From: Caulochytrium protostelioides | Lineage: Eukaryota > Chytridiomycota > Caulochytriomycetes > Caulochytriales > Caulochytriaceae | Assembly: GCA_003615045.1 (NCBI GenBank) | Contig: ML014123.1 | Location: forward strand, 158,853-222,852 | Direction: 5' to 3' | Length of the DNA stretch: 64,000 bases | Shown: positions 1-13,100 of the stretch, in pieces | Position numbering within the stretch: position 1 is the first letter of the stretch | How the letters are laid out: the number at the start of each line of letters is the position of its first letter | Notes under the pieces: generated by a model | Database searches by the model: none | The model's input: the letters and a program-made list of their open reading frames with translations, nothing else | What the model was told of the DNA's origin: nothing | Position numbers and translations under genes: made by a program

Positions 1-2325
1 AGTCGTCGAGAGGGCCAATGGCCTGCTCTTTCGCCATCAATTGACTTCACAAGCATGAAAGAGATGGCGACATGAGTTCAAGGCGCTGTCATCCAACAAG
101 TCTCTCCCGATAGGAACAGTGAGACCCGACTTACGCAGAGATGTATTCCTGAAACAGAGCGGATTCCTTTTTCACGTCAGCCGGCGACGGCGTATTGGAT
201 ACATTCTCGACCAGAAAATGATATGTTTCGCCATGTATGATACTCGCCTGAATTTGAGGCGTTCGGATATCGCACTGAACAGCTCAATAAGTGGACTCCA
301 GTTTGAAGGAGATAAGATGGAAGGATGAGTCACGAAGGTGCAGCTATATCTGGTAACTGTAAGCCGCGACGAAACATCGCTTATGGCGGTTGAGACTTGT
401 TGAATCACTTACGGTGATACCGAGGTGACCCGATGAGTGATAGCGAATGACACAAAGCTTGCGCTCGACGTAATCGAACTCGGGTCTCGGTTCAATGGCT
501 GGATCACTCCCGGGCCGTTCAATTGGGACGAACACACAGAGCTGCATCTCGGTTATAGTCCCCGTCAGCAACGGCGATGCCTCTGTCGATCCAATCATAT
601 CGGAAACAGTGAATGGTGTAAGAAAGGAGAAACTAAAGGCAGCTTCGCATCCAATGAGTACGATAAATCTCAACTACTTGTAGAAAATGAAACCCTCTGT
701 GTTGGGGTCAGTCGAATGTTTTGATACCTTCTGGATTGAGTTCTTCGTTCTCGCGCGCATAGATGGGCTTAGCCGCTAGATGCGATTGCACACGATGGGC
801 GACCGAAGGGGGATGAATGATGGGATCGGCATGGAGGTGAGGTATCTGCAAGCGCGGTGCCTTCGGCCCGGACTTGGCAGGTGTAAGAGCCACATCCGCA
901 CTGGATACGAGCTCTGAGTTGATACGCGTAAAAAGCATCATCCCTTGACGGCGTAAGCCGTTCTTCAGGACGCTGGCTTCCCGAGATTCGGGCTGATTGC
1001 GCCGAGTTTGTATATAAGTCCATGCCTCAGGCCGGAGCGATTCAGACGCCAATGGGGCGTCAGCCAACGCCGCATACCGGACAATCTCACTAGCAGATTG
1101 GTCGAACAGCAGAGTCATAGAGCATGCCCGCCCATGTATGTTGAGCATACGTGCAGTGGTGAGTCAGCGGCTCGGCTGTTTGTCACGCTCGTCGCTGCAC
1201 AGAGCGGAAGCAAGACTCGGATTCGAATTTCTACCTGGGACTATATATCTTCTGCTGCCAATCAGCCACCAGCACCTCCGTCCGGACGTGCGCGGTGCCC
1301 GCGTGGTTGGTCTCCAAATCACGATCTAGACGGTCGCACAAGCTAATCAAAACGTGAGACGCGGTCGTGTTGAACACATCATGGCGACCATTCCTATTGA
1401 TCATGAACGCTTCGACCGTCGCGTCGGCCTAGAGGGCATTCACAAAGTTGGGACAGAGCTTACTTACCCGACGTATGGACGAAGCTGACACGAACACGGA
1501 AATGCTCGATGGGATCGATCGTCTTGTAGTACCGGAAGCGGTCGAGGACGCCCGCGCCCTGCATACGGCTCATGGTGAATGGGGGAAAAAGTGGCGAAGC
1601 CGGCTGGTAAAGTAAAGACGCGATAGGCCAGCCACCCTGCACGGTCAGATGGGCCGTCGCTCGTTGTGAATAGCATAGCAGCGAGCTGGGCATTGATGTG
1701 CTGTCCGATGGTGTCTGCCTGACCAGTCCGGCCTGTCGCACGAAAGTGCCTTTGAGCTCTGACTGTGTCGAACTCCGGTCGGGCCGTACTCGTGCATCTC
1801 GTTTTGACTAATTTTGGCGGACTCATGCCGGACGATCAGTCCGGTGGACTCCAGCCCACCCAGCTGATCCGCTCCGCTGACGCAAGCCACCTCACGGTTG
1901 AGAGCGCAGCCAGCAGCGGAATCCCAAAAAAATGGGCAGCCGATCCCCACACAAAGGCAAAATGAAAGAATTTGGTCGGGGCCAAGTGGCGCACAGTAGC
2001 GTCGCGATCGGCGCTCAGCTTCGCTTACGAAGTTATCTTCGCGGTGGCAGAATCAGCATGGTGCTCTATCAGAACATTTCATTTCGAGAGAGCCTGAGAT
2101 GCTTCAAAACAGCTGATGGGAACTTTGGATGCGAAAGCAAAAACCATCAAAAAACTAAAATCAACGACCATGTTGCCGGCCGCCCGCTGGCCTCGTATGA
2201 TGCCATGCGTCGTGCGCTTATGGCGACGACGGTTTCGGCTGATGGCACCCATCCATTGAACCCCTTCTGCCTGGTGGCCGATTCAATATTACTTCCCTCC
2301 CTGCTCGCCTCTCCGCCGCTGCATC
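1..2325. other. Intergenic region without a recognisable gene
   Basis: Only short, mutually overlapping reading frames occur here. The best is a 146-codon ATG frame on the minus strand (708-1148), which has no motif I recognise. Base composition is visibly less GC-rich than in the genes to the right, and there is no codon-position bias. I saw no rRNA, tRNA or terminal repeats. It may be decayed mobile DNA or plain spacer. The last 60 bases before the next ATG (2326) are pyrimidine-rich, as expected of a fungal 5' leader. Confidence 0.5.
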
Positions 2326-3867
2326 ATGCGCTGCCAGACGACAACGGCGATGGGACTTGTTCTCGTGGTCATATTCTGCATGAATGCCGTGAATGCGAGC
2401 GACGGCCGCCAGAACCGGCTTCATCGCCGTCCCGGTGAGGCCAGGGAACTTTTGGACCCCGCCTTTGAGACACCGAATCTCCGACGCATCCGCCGGGCCG
2501 TCGGCTCCCTCTCGGATGCCCCCGCACCGTCGCTTCGTCGTTCTCGCAGATCCGTTTCGGGTGCGCCAATCGCGACGCCTCGCACATCGTCACTACAGGG
2601 GCTGCATCGACGCGGGTTCATGAGGTTCGTCTCGAGCGCAGCCAAAAGCGCTAAGGTTGCCAAAGCAGGTTCCAGAGGGATCAGCACGGTCCGGACCGCA
2701 TCCGCGGCGTCGAGGGTAGCCCATTTGGGAATAAAGCAAACGACCACGCAGGCTCTGAAGACCGCCGCTGTGCCGGTGAAGGGCGTGCAGGCGGCAGATG
2801 CGCTGAGTCAAGTGCTGCAAGGTTTGGAGGTTTCCAGAATGCCCAAAACAGCCGGTACGGTAGCCAAAGCATCGGTTGACGCTAGTGCTCCTGAGAGTCA
2901 TGCGTCGGCCGGTCAAGCCACGACGGCCAATCAGGCCTCGCTGCCTGCCGCCGTGCCACCCACTGCTGTACCACCGATCGCCATGCCACCCGCCGCCGTC
3001 CCGCTGGCCCCACCACCACCGTCTGCTGGACTGTCGAGCTTACGGGGACCGGCTCATGCGGCTGGAACGGCTCTCAAGCTGCCGGTAGCGATGTCGGCCG
3101 CGACGCCACGAAGCGCTTTGCAAACTCCTTTACAGGTCGTATCGACTCCGAATCAAAGACTCGGCGTTTCTGCCACCGCTCCAGCGGTTACACGCGACGC
3201 TGATCCGGCGTCGCAGAGCACCCTGACGACGTTGCAGCAGGCTCCAGCGTCAACCAAGGGGCTCGCGGCGCCTGTGCTGCTGCCCGCGTTCGCCGCGGCC
3301 GCGGCCGCAGCCCTGCCCGCCCTGGCGGATGGCGTAGCGCCCGATCCGTCACCTCCGATGGCGAATGCAGCGGCCGCTGGCGCATCGAGCTGGGCTGAAG
3401 GGGCGGCGCTTGCCGTAGGAAGCGATGCAAGTACGCAAGGGCTGACTCTTGTCCCTCCGCTTCATGTGTCTCCAGTAGCTGCCGGGCATCTGCCTGCAGC
3501 GCCTCTGCATTCGCCCAGCCTGCTCGCCCCTCCATCCGATGCGGCCGTTGCGGCCACTTCCCTCGTGCCTGCACCGCCCCCATCGGATCTGCATCTGCAA
3601 GCCGAGGCATTTGCATCTCCAGCACCACCAGAGCCATCGATTGTAAAACAGCCGATGATGCCTGCATCTTCGTCAATTGCTTTGTCTACATCTCCGCTAA
3701 GTGTGGCTCCCGCAGTGGCTGCGGCCCCCATGGCTCCCATTGGACCTGTAGTCCCCGCTGCTGGCCCTGCAGCTCCCATTGCTGCCTCCGTAGCTCCCAC
3801 TCTGCTAGCTGTAAGTAATTCCGCGGCTCTAGAAGAACCTATGGCCGTCAATGTCGCACCGTTTTAG
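2326..3867 (+). CDS. Putative secreted Ala/Pro-rich low-complexity protein with dibasic sites
   Basis: A 513-codon frame starting at an ATG. Residues 1-25 read as a signal peptide: a short polar start, then the hydrophobic run GLVLVVIFCMNAVNA. Residues about 30-95 carry several clusters of paired arginines (HRRPGE, RRIRRAV, RRSRRSV, HRRGF), which look like kexin/furin-type cleavage sites. The rest is Ala/Pro/Ser/Thr-rich with short internal near-repeats (blocks of PPxAVPP near residues 210-230, APMAPIGP near 470) and no cysteine-rich domain or membrane segment. No family was recognised. It converges with the dynein gene, leaving 273 bp between stops; an AATAAA at about 4031 could be its poly(A) signal. 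A GTAAGT at 3811 has a nearby AG only about 20 bases on, too close to be an intron. It could be a wall or matrix protein or a processed peptide precursor, or the frame could be an artefact of skewed composition. Confidence 0.45.
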   Translation: MRCQTTTAMGLVLVVIFCMNAVNASDGRQNRLHRRPGEARELLDPAFETPNLRRIRRAVGSLSDAPAPSLRRSRRSVSGAPIATPRTSSLQGLHRRGFMRFVSSAAKSAKVAKAGSRGISTVRTASAASRVAHLGIKQTTTQALKTAAVPVKGVQAADALSQVLQGLEVSRMPKTAGTVAKASVDASAPESHASAGQATTANQASLPAAVPPTAVPPIAMPPAAVPLAPPPPSAGLSSLRGPAHAAGTALKLPVAMSAATPRSALQTPLQVVSTPNQRLGVSATAPAVTRDADPASQSTLTTLQQAPASTKGLAAPVLLPAFAAAAAAALPALADGVAPDPSPPMANAAAAGASSWAEGAALAVGSDASTQGLTLVPPLHVSPVAAGHLPAAPLHSPSLLAPPSDAAVAATSLVPAPPPSDLHLQAEAFASPAPPEPSIVKQPMMPASSSIALSTSPLSVAPAVAAAPMAPIGPVVPAAGPAAPIAASVAPTLLAVSNSAALEEPMAVNVAPF

Positions 3868-4140
3868 CAGCACCCGCCGCCGCCGCTATGCCCGCGGCTG
3901 CGGCGTTATCATGATGGCTCACGGAGATCGAGTTGGTGCCTCTATGGGCCTCTTCATCCACACGTCAATTTTTCATTCAATGCCTTGGATGCCGCATATG
4001 GACAGACAATGGTGGATCACACAATTGATTTAATAAACAACATACATAGGAGTTTATAAATCGTCTGGTTACTCTCGTTGCCGTGTCATGCTATAGGGGA
4101 GGGGTCGATTCCCGTCCATTTCTTCGCTCCAGCTGCAGGT

Positions 4141-7100
4141 CTAGTCGGTGGAGCAGAGCAAGCACACGCCCCCAAGAATCCACTTTTGGGGCCGTTCCTT
4201 GGTCTTCAGGTTGAACGTCCAGACAAAGGTGGGTCCACGCTGGCGCGTGCGATAGACGGGACATTCGTAGATGCTCTTCGTCTCGCGCTTGTCGATGGGC
4301 ACGGCACGAATGTAGATGACGGGCATGCTGGGCACGAGGTCTTTGATTAAGCTCTCCTGAATGGCACCCGAACCGTTGTCCCAGCGTGCGCCTTCCATGA
4401 AGAGACCGTGGATGTAAGCGCCCTCGCGCGGCGCACCGCTGAACTCTTCGCGTGCCTTCTTAGTGACATCCACAGTCAGCACCATGCGGTCCAGGGGCCA
4501 CTCGTTCTTACGCGCGGTCGTCTGCATGATGGCCGTCAGGAACGACTGCGGGTTGAACAGGCCGGGCAGCCAAACGACGGACGGTAGCTGGAAATCACCG
4601 ACCCAGGCATCTAGCTCCTTGATGCGCTGGAGCAGGTTCGCATACCAGGCGGCCAGACCGGCGAGCGACGGATACGCGAGCTGGGTCCAGGAGTCCGGCA
4701 CCTCGTTGAGGTACATGGCATTCATGAGCGACTCCATCTTTTCAGTGATCGTCAAATCGCCCTTCAGGCCGAGATCTAGCTCCTTGAGGCTGCGGCGCAT
4801 CTCGGTCATGAGAATTGTCATGCGGTCACACTCCTGCAGCGCGACCGAGATATACGGGGTGCGCTCCTCGACCTTCGCCATCAGCTCGGGAATGTTGAAG
4901 TTTTCCGGGAGCTTTTCGAGGATTTCGTCCAAGATCGCCTTGACTTTCTCCTCTTTAGAGGTGCCTTGGCCGCCCGACGTCTGGCGCGGCTGCATCTCCA
5001 GCAAGGTGCGGAACAGCTTCTCGGAGCTCTTAGTCAGCACACCGATTTCAGCGTTCGGGTGCAGGCCATAGAGCGAAGGACTTTCTGCCGGCAGGGTTTC
5101 ATCCACGTAACGGTGGTACTCTTTAATGTCGCTGCTCGGCGGGGCCGGGAACCCGGGGGCAAGCTCCATTCCTTCAAGCAATTCTTCGCGGACATAGACA
5201 TCCAGGTAAGCTGAGCACAAACGACGGTCCCAATCGTCAGAGATATGGCCGCCGTACATGATCTCGCCAAAAATGTAGCGTAGATCGGTCCACGGAACCT
5301 TAGCAAAGTTCTCCAGGTAGTTGTAGAGGACGTCAAAGCAGATCATCAGGTCGCCCGTGGAGAAGGGGTACGAGCGGTTCCATCCCTGCGTGCCGAACTT
5401 ACGGCGCTCGAGCACGACGGCATGGAAGTAGGAGAGCGCAAAAGTCACGGCGCGGAATTCGGAGTCTTTTGCCGACCGCTCCAGCGATTCCTGACTGAAG
5501 TTATCAAGGGCACGATGAATGTTGGCTTGCATGCCACTGGGCGGCTCGTTCGTGATCTTGATCGATGCCTGAAGGATCGAGATGGGAATGATGTGGTAAG
5601 CCGGGTCTGATGCGGGCTCCGCCGAAAGGAACACGCGGAAGTCCGGATGCGAGCCCATCGATAGGACTTCCAGCTTTTTCTCGAGGATCGGTAACCATTT
5701 GACAAGAAGATGGATGTTCTCCAGCATGACCCAGCCACCCTCTTGGTACGCGAGATCTAGCTTCTGTTCCGCAATCACCTCTTGGCCCTGACCCAGCGAA
5801 ACGTAATGGTAGTTGCCGCGATCTTCGGTAAACCCGATCTGGCGGCCGAGGGCTTCGACTTCCTTGACCGGGTCGACACCGGGCGACAAGATAAAGAAGA
5901 TCGGTGTACCGGGAGAGCTTTCCTGGAAGGAGATCGGGAACGGTACCCGCGAGCTGTCGACGTACTTGGGTCCCATCTTCTGGTGTATAAAGTTCTTGAC
6001 CGCATACGCCATGCGGTCGGGACGCAGGCAGCGCAGGATACAGAGCTTCTGTAGCGGCGTCTTGTTCTTCCATTCCTGGGGCAGCTTTTCATTCTCTGGC
6101 GCCTCGTTCTCCCAGTATTTCTTCCACTGCTTGGAGGAGCCCTCGATGTCGGAAGCGAGTGAGCGGAATACTTCCAGGTTGGACAAGGTCTTGATCATAC
6201 CCCAGGCTTGGTGGGATAGCCACTCGATGGGGCTGGTGGCGTTGGCCTGCGAGGGCCCGCGGAGCAAGAAATCGAGCTCCACCAGGTCGAGATCATCACT
6301 GGCAGCCAGAATCTGGAAGGTCATCTGCGCTGCAAAGATTAGCTTGTCACGCTCAAACAGACCACGTGTGATATACACGAAGATCATGTGTGTGATGCTG
6401 ACAATCAGCGCCGACACACGCTCTTTGAGGTCTTCGACTTGCTCGGCTCGGGCGATCGCGTTCTGGAAGACGACCTTGTAAGCGTTGAGCGAGTATTGGT
6501 ACATCGGATGGATTTGCCACAAGTCATTGAGCAAGAAGTAGAGCAGCGACGAGCGCGCGGCCACGGGACGGTATTGTTCACGCGTCTCGTTGATCTTCTT
6601 CTCGGTCCGCTTCGCTTCTTCGACCTTCTGTTCAATGTCGAGCGCCGTGCTCTTCGTAATTTCCAGGCTCTCCACCAGCGAAGTGTCGCCAAGGAAATTG
6701 CCGGAGGCTGACGACAGTCGCGACAGCAGCGAGTCTTCCAGCTCCGTCAGACGGATCTTGAACTCGTTCTGCTGCTTCGTCAGCTCCGCCTTGGTTTTCT
6801 CCAAGTCTGGGCGCTCGGTGTTCACAACATCGGCGAGCAGCTGGTCCTCCAGACCTGACAGCGTGACGGTGAAGTTAATCAGGGTCGTCTGCGCTTGAAT
6901 CTCGGGCGGGTAGTGCGGGTTGGCTAGACGGGTCTGCATAATCAGCTTGAAGCGGTGATCATATTCGACTTCCTTGTCGCCGAGACGCATGTACCGGCCC
7001 TTCTTGATGGTTTCGCGGCCGAGCACCGAGTTGAGTACGGGGTCAATCGACTCGGCAATGTCTTCCAGAAGAACTGTCTCGCCGTTGGTTATGGCCTTTT

Positions 7101-10100
7101 CAATGGCGTCCAGGTATCCCTTCTGGCCTAAGCGGATGATGCGCAAATCTTTGCCTTCGCGGTTCTTGATCCACGTCACACCTTGCAGCTGGGGATCGAT
7201 GATGAGGGGCCAGCGCTTGCAGCTGATGACCATTGTCGCGTTCTCCAGCGACACTCGGTCCGTCGGCAGGCCTTCGTTGTTCCACTTGGCGACATCCGCA
7301 CTGCTCGTCAGCAGGCTAAGCGGATCGAGGCCTTCGCTGATCGGAACGCGGTGCGGGTTCGATGTGTCCTCCAGGTACTTGAGCCAGGTCTCAGTCAGCA
7401 GCTCCTCGCGGTAGCGCTTGCTGAAACAGCCCATGTAGGATACGAACGTCGATGCCAGAAGCACATCGCCTGCTAGCGTCTTTTCCTGCTCCTTAAAGCG
7501 GGCGACGGACTCGCTCCAGCGGACCTTTTCCGACGCCAGACCCCCCACAAGTCGGTTCGCAAGGCCAATCGTGTCCTGAGTCGCTTTCGCTTCTTCCTCG
7601 CACTTCATCTTGTCCGCGGTCGCCTTCTCAAACTGCGCTCGAAGCTGGCCCAGGTTGCCGTCGAGTTCCGCGATTTTGGCTTGGATCTCGGCGAGACGCG
7701 CCTGGGCCGAGTGCAGCTCGGCGTTAGCGGCTTCGAGGGCGCGGCGCTTCGGCTCGACATCACAGTACACGCGATAATACCCGACAATGTTGACGGCCCA
7801 CGAGCAAAGACCAGCTGCGGCGACGGACTTGCTGCGCATGTAGTTCTCGTTGAAGTTCGGATTCGCGAGGTATGGATCGATGGCGTCCAGGTTGCTCTTG
7901 TCGATGGCCTCCTTGTTGAAAGAAATGAGCGACTCGAGGAAACTGTCGACCTTGGCCATCATGTTCTTGCCCGCTTTCCAGCTGCGGTCCTTGGCGATCT
8001 TGCCCGGCGGACTGAGTAAGACCATGACGGCGGCGACAACGTTGACGACGTCGTCGGAGGGGCTCCCGAAACTCTTGAGTTCCGTCAAGTTTGCTTTGTT
8101 GAGCGTGTTGAGAGCATTGGCCGCGGCCGCCAGGGCCGGCTCAGCGGCCTGCAAGTCCTTCTCGCAGGCCATCTGTTTCTCGGTGACTTCCTTGGTAATC
8201 ACATCGACCTTGCGCTCCTCTTCGGCCGCAATTGCCTTTTCCTTGTTGACCTGCTCGGTGTCAAGACCGACACGCTGAATAAGGCGCTCAGCCTCGGCGT
8301 TTTTGGCGGTCAATTCGACTTCCTGCGAGGCTAGCTTGGATTTGAGGTCGTCGACTTGTTCTGCGGTAGACTGCAGCTTTGTCAGCCCGTTTTCCAGCCG
8401 CTCCATCGACTTGATCAACTCGCCGGATTTCTTCTCGAGCATCTCCTTGTAAATGGAGATCAGCGCGAGGAACGACTTGGGTGTCGTGTAGTTGTAGCGC
8501 TTCTCGTTGACAAGATACTTGCGCGAGATCTCGGTCACACTCTGATGGGCAAATGACATGAAGTGCGTCACCGGGCCCTTCAAATCATCCGGTACCAAGT
8601 CACAGTTGGCAATAAAGCGGGCGGCCACGGACTGGAGCGCTTCTTCGGGCCACTCCTGGAACCAGTCGATCATGGTCTGGTTCACGATAGCGGGGAATTT
8701 ACGGCAACGCGAACGCAGCGTGTTGCCGACCGGGCTGAAGCACAGTACAACTTTCAGGTTGCGACGCACGTTCCGAATAAACAGCTCCCAGCACATTTCG
8801 CGGGTATCCATCAGACCAAGGGCCTTGCACTCGTTGCGCATCGAGTTGATGATGCCGTCAACTTCGTCGTCTGGGAAAAGGGAGGGCACGTCACCTGATG
8901 CCAGAATGTCATTGATCACGACCAGGAACCGCTCATCGGCAATCTGCGCGTCCGTCAGGAGGAACATGACGCGCTGTTTCTTTTGGCCCGCTTTGATGTA
9001 GAGCGCCGCGATATCGGTTTTCAGGTCGACCATGCTGTAGCCCTTGCGAATCGTGATTTGGAAGTCGTCCATGTTCGAGATAAAAGCCGACAGACGCGCT
9101 AGCGACTGTTTGCCGCTCCCGCCGACACCCACCAGCAGCGCGTTGCCACGAGGGCTCTCGAGAATGCGGTTGATGCGGCAGATGTGGGCCATGGCGTCTT
9201 CGAAGAGCACCAGACCCATCGCTGCATTGGTTTCGTCATACTGCGTCTGCGCTTCTTCCAGCAGGCGCTTGACAGTCGGCCAGTCCCGCATGGCGCCGTA
9301 CTTCGGGTCATTGAGACCACCGGCGAAGTGCGACCACAGGTTGGGCTCGGATTTAATGGCTGTCTGGTCGAGCTCCTCAAACGACTTTTTGAACACGTCT
9401 TCCTGGATCTTGCTAAGCTGGTTGCGGTCTTCGGGCGTGATCATTTTGTCGCCATAAGTGCGGTTCGCCTCGTGAAGGAATAGACGCACAAGGTCGACGG
9501 CGTCACGCACCGCATCCTTCTGGGCATACAGCATCCCCTGGAAGATGTTGCTCAGATCACGCAGGTTGAACGTATAGTGGAACTTGACGGCTGTCGGGAG
9601 GAAAGCGCTGCTCACACGCTTGTGCAGCAGCAGCCCAGCCGCCACCAAACGGTCGCCGAGCTTCGAAATAGAGGGCGAGAACGACTTAAGGTGGCCGCCT
9701 AGGATCTGCGAGTAGATGCTCTGCAGCGATTCCTGCATCGGGAAGTTGACGGTGAAGGAGGCGAAGTGGCGCGACAAGCGGCCGCTGATAGTGAACGAGC
9801 CCGCGGTCGGGTTCATGCACGCGACATACTGGCAGTTATGGATCTCCTTCAGCGTTAGCTTTTGGCGGTCATACCAGTGCTTGTAGTCAAGGTGTTGACG
9901 CAACAGCGTGTGCGGGCTTGCTGTTCCATACTTGTCGACCTCGGGCATGTTGAGATCGTCCAAGAAGTAGATGATCTTCTTGTTGCCCGGGGGACCGTAG
10001 TTGCGACCAGCCTTTTTCTCCAGAGGCTTCTCCAACACGGCTTGCAGGGACCAGGCCGTCGTGTAGAAGTTGAACGGCACATTGACAATCAGACGGTCAT

Positions 10101-13100
10101 CGGGGTAGGAGCGGAGTTTTTCCTGCATGAGTACCGTCTTGCCGCTGCCGGCATTACCGATCAGCAACACGGGTTTCCCGTTGTCGGCGAGGACATCCAG
10201 GAGGTAGCGGATGCGGATCGTCTCGCTCGTGTGCACCATGACGCTCGACAGAGGCTCTTCGGGATCGAACTGGTACTTGGGAATGCGCTCGGACCAGTTC
10301 ACAAAACGCTTCGTTTCGTGGTCAATGTAGTAATCAAACACGGTGCCGGCCACGGGGAATTTCACGTTCTGCTTGAACTCCGCGTGGAACCACTTGCTAA
10401 ACTCAGCCTTGTAGTCGACCGTCGTTTCCGTGATGATCGGGCCACCAAAGGCCCAGACAACCGCGAATCCGAAATAGATCTCATACCACTCCTTGTCACA
10501 ACCCTTGGGAACATTCTCTGGAATAAGCAGGCCCTCCAGAATGTTGCACAAGGACACAATAAGGGAAAATTCTTCGACATTGGCCATCTTGAAGCGGCCC
10601 GAACGCAGAACTTCCAAACACGGGTTCACAAAGCGGTCAAAGAGCACAGACAGAGCGCTCTTTTCGGTCGCATCCTCGCGTTTATCGAGCCATGACTGGA
10701 CGTGGGGGTTCCAGCCCAGGTCGGACGCACTGATGTAGAGAATGCCGGCACGCGAGACGGTGGCGGGCGTGGCGTACTTGAGATCAGCAATCTCGAAAAT
10801 GAGACGCAGATGCGGTTTCAACGGGATACGCTCGTTCGACGCGAGAGTCAGCATCTTGTTGTCGTCCATGACGGTGTTCAGACTTTCGATCCAGTTAGGG
10901 TCGATATCGCCGTCCAAGATCATCCATTTGGGATCCGTGCCGGGGGTCGAGGCCATATCGCGCAGGATGCTCGAAAACAGGCCGTCCTTCCACTCACGCG
11001 TGGACGGGTTAATGTAGCCGAACAGGTCATCCGTCGTAACGGCCTTCGGGTTAAGATCGTAGGTGGTGCACTTGCGGCCCGTGTTCTGGTACGTCTTGGC
11101 CAGCATCTTCCAGACCTGGGACTTGCCAGTCCCGCCGTTGCCAATGATAAACACACAATGGCGCACGGCCATCAGTTCTTCCAGCTGGACCACCTTCAGG
11201 ACGAAGATATCTTCAGCCTGCAGACCGCTTTCGACGGTGGCGCGGCGAATATTGCTCTCGAGCTGCTCATCGCGCTTGCGCAGAACCTCGACCTTGGGGA
11301 AAAGATCACCAATCAAGCCATGGAAGACCTGAAGATCATCGGTCACAATCTTGGGCAAGTTGAAATCACGCAACGCGCGCATCAGCACGTGCTCTTCCGG
11401 TACCGAAGGGTCGGAACGCTTCAGACTGCCAGCCACAACCAGCACCGACTTGATGGCTCGGAGACCCCAGTCGTAGTGGTCCTGCTTCGAAAGCAGCTCG
11501 CGGTTCAACTTGTAGAGCGTGTTGAATTTGCGCGCGAGACCGCTGGCTTGGATGAAGCCTTCAGCCATCAGCATGATTTCACAAATCAGCTCTAGGTTGG
11601 GAACCACCATCGAGCACGGACGGAACAACGCTTTGATGTTCTCGGGCAGCTCGGTACGACCGGCATAGCCGGGGTTCATCGTAATGAACGCGCCGACCGT
11701 CGACACGAGGCTAATTTCCTCGCCCTGGAAGATAAAACGCTTCTTTTTGGCGCGCAGGGCGTCCTGGATACTCTTGACTTGCGTCGCAATGACGGACAAG
11801 ACTTCGACGGAAATGCGGTTGAACTCGTCGAAGCAGCCCCAAGTGCCGCTTTGGGCCAGGCCCTTGAAGATGTTGCCCACCGATTTGTAGTCCATCTGCT
11901 CGGAGCAGTTAAACACAAAGCACTGGAGCGCCAGCGCCTTGGCCAAATCCTTGACGGTTTCCGTTTTGCCCGTACCGGCCGGACCGGCGGGTGCACCCCC
12001 CATGATCAGGTGGAGTGACTGAGACAGCGTAATGTAGCAACGATCCGTCAGGGCCGTGACGACGAGACGCGGTGTGTTGCCGAGATACTCGTAGCTGTAG
12101 CGGAACTGAGCATCGCAGATGTTGATGAAGCAGTCATTTTCCACATCGTCCCAGCGGAGTCGGAGCTGCGACTGCCACGCAAAGCACTGGGCGCTGTCGG
12201 CCTTCTCAGTAATAAGCTTCGCGACAATGTCACGCGCGTGGACATCAAGGGTACACACCGTCATGATCATCTGACGATTCCCCGGGGTCAAGTCACCCTG
12301 AATCAGGTTGATCAGCGCTGTGAGCTGGTTAACTTGCTTCTTGTAGTAGTCTTTCAACGAGTTCTCGTAGCCCTCCTCGAGACGCGCGAACGCGGCGTTG
12401 ACTTCGCTGGCCCACCAGACGCCAGTGCCTGCAATCGTGATCTGCGCGGGGTAGTCAAAGATCCACTGCTCACGCGGCTTTTCTTCATAGGCAGTCACGG
12501 CCTCGCCGAGCAGGTATCGCAGCGTCGCACGCATCGTATCGACCAGACGATTCAGCCAGACTTCAACGGGGCCCGTACACTCGCAGGGCTGGCTGAACGC
12601 CACGTACTCGTCCTGCTGGGAGTACATGCCGATCGCGGTCTTAGTGTTCTCGCCGGTGACCGGGTCCTTCTGGAACTCAAGACCCGAGAGCGAGTCAAAC
12701 AGCTTGGACAGGTGGACGGCGACCTCAGTTGGGAGGTTACCCTTGGCGAGAATGTCAAGCAGGTCGGACGCCGAGACGAAATAGAAACGGGGGAAAGCCA
12801 GACGCTTGGTTTCCAGGTACTCAGCGAGCGACTTCTCACACAGCGCCAGGTTGCCCTGCAGGTTTTCGAGCTTTTCGTACAGGCCCGGGCGCATACAGAC
12901 TTCGATCACATACGGAATGGGCGCCGCCTCCTTCATAAGCTGCTTGTAAGCGCCATCGATGCTATCGAACCGCTTTGAGTCCTCCGGCAGCTGAGCGCGG
13001 ATGTCCTCCGAGCCCATAAAGATGTTTTCCAGATGCGACCAAGTTTGCTGGACCTCGAGCCAGAGATGCGTGACCGAGTCGACGGTCGACAGGATGTTCT

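Noticed and set aside
708-1148. 146-codon minus-strand ATG frame
   Set aside because: No motif, signal peptide or conserved pattern seen; neighbours in other frames are equally long. Could still be a small lineage-specific gene, but I cannot support it.
3811-3832. GTAAGT followed by AG inside the secreted ORF
   Set aside because: The interval of 22 bases is far below the 111-283 bp of other introns here.
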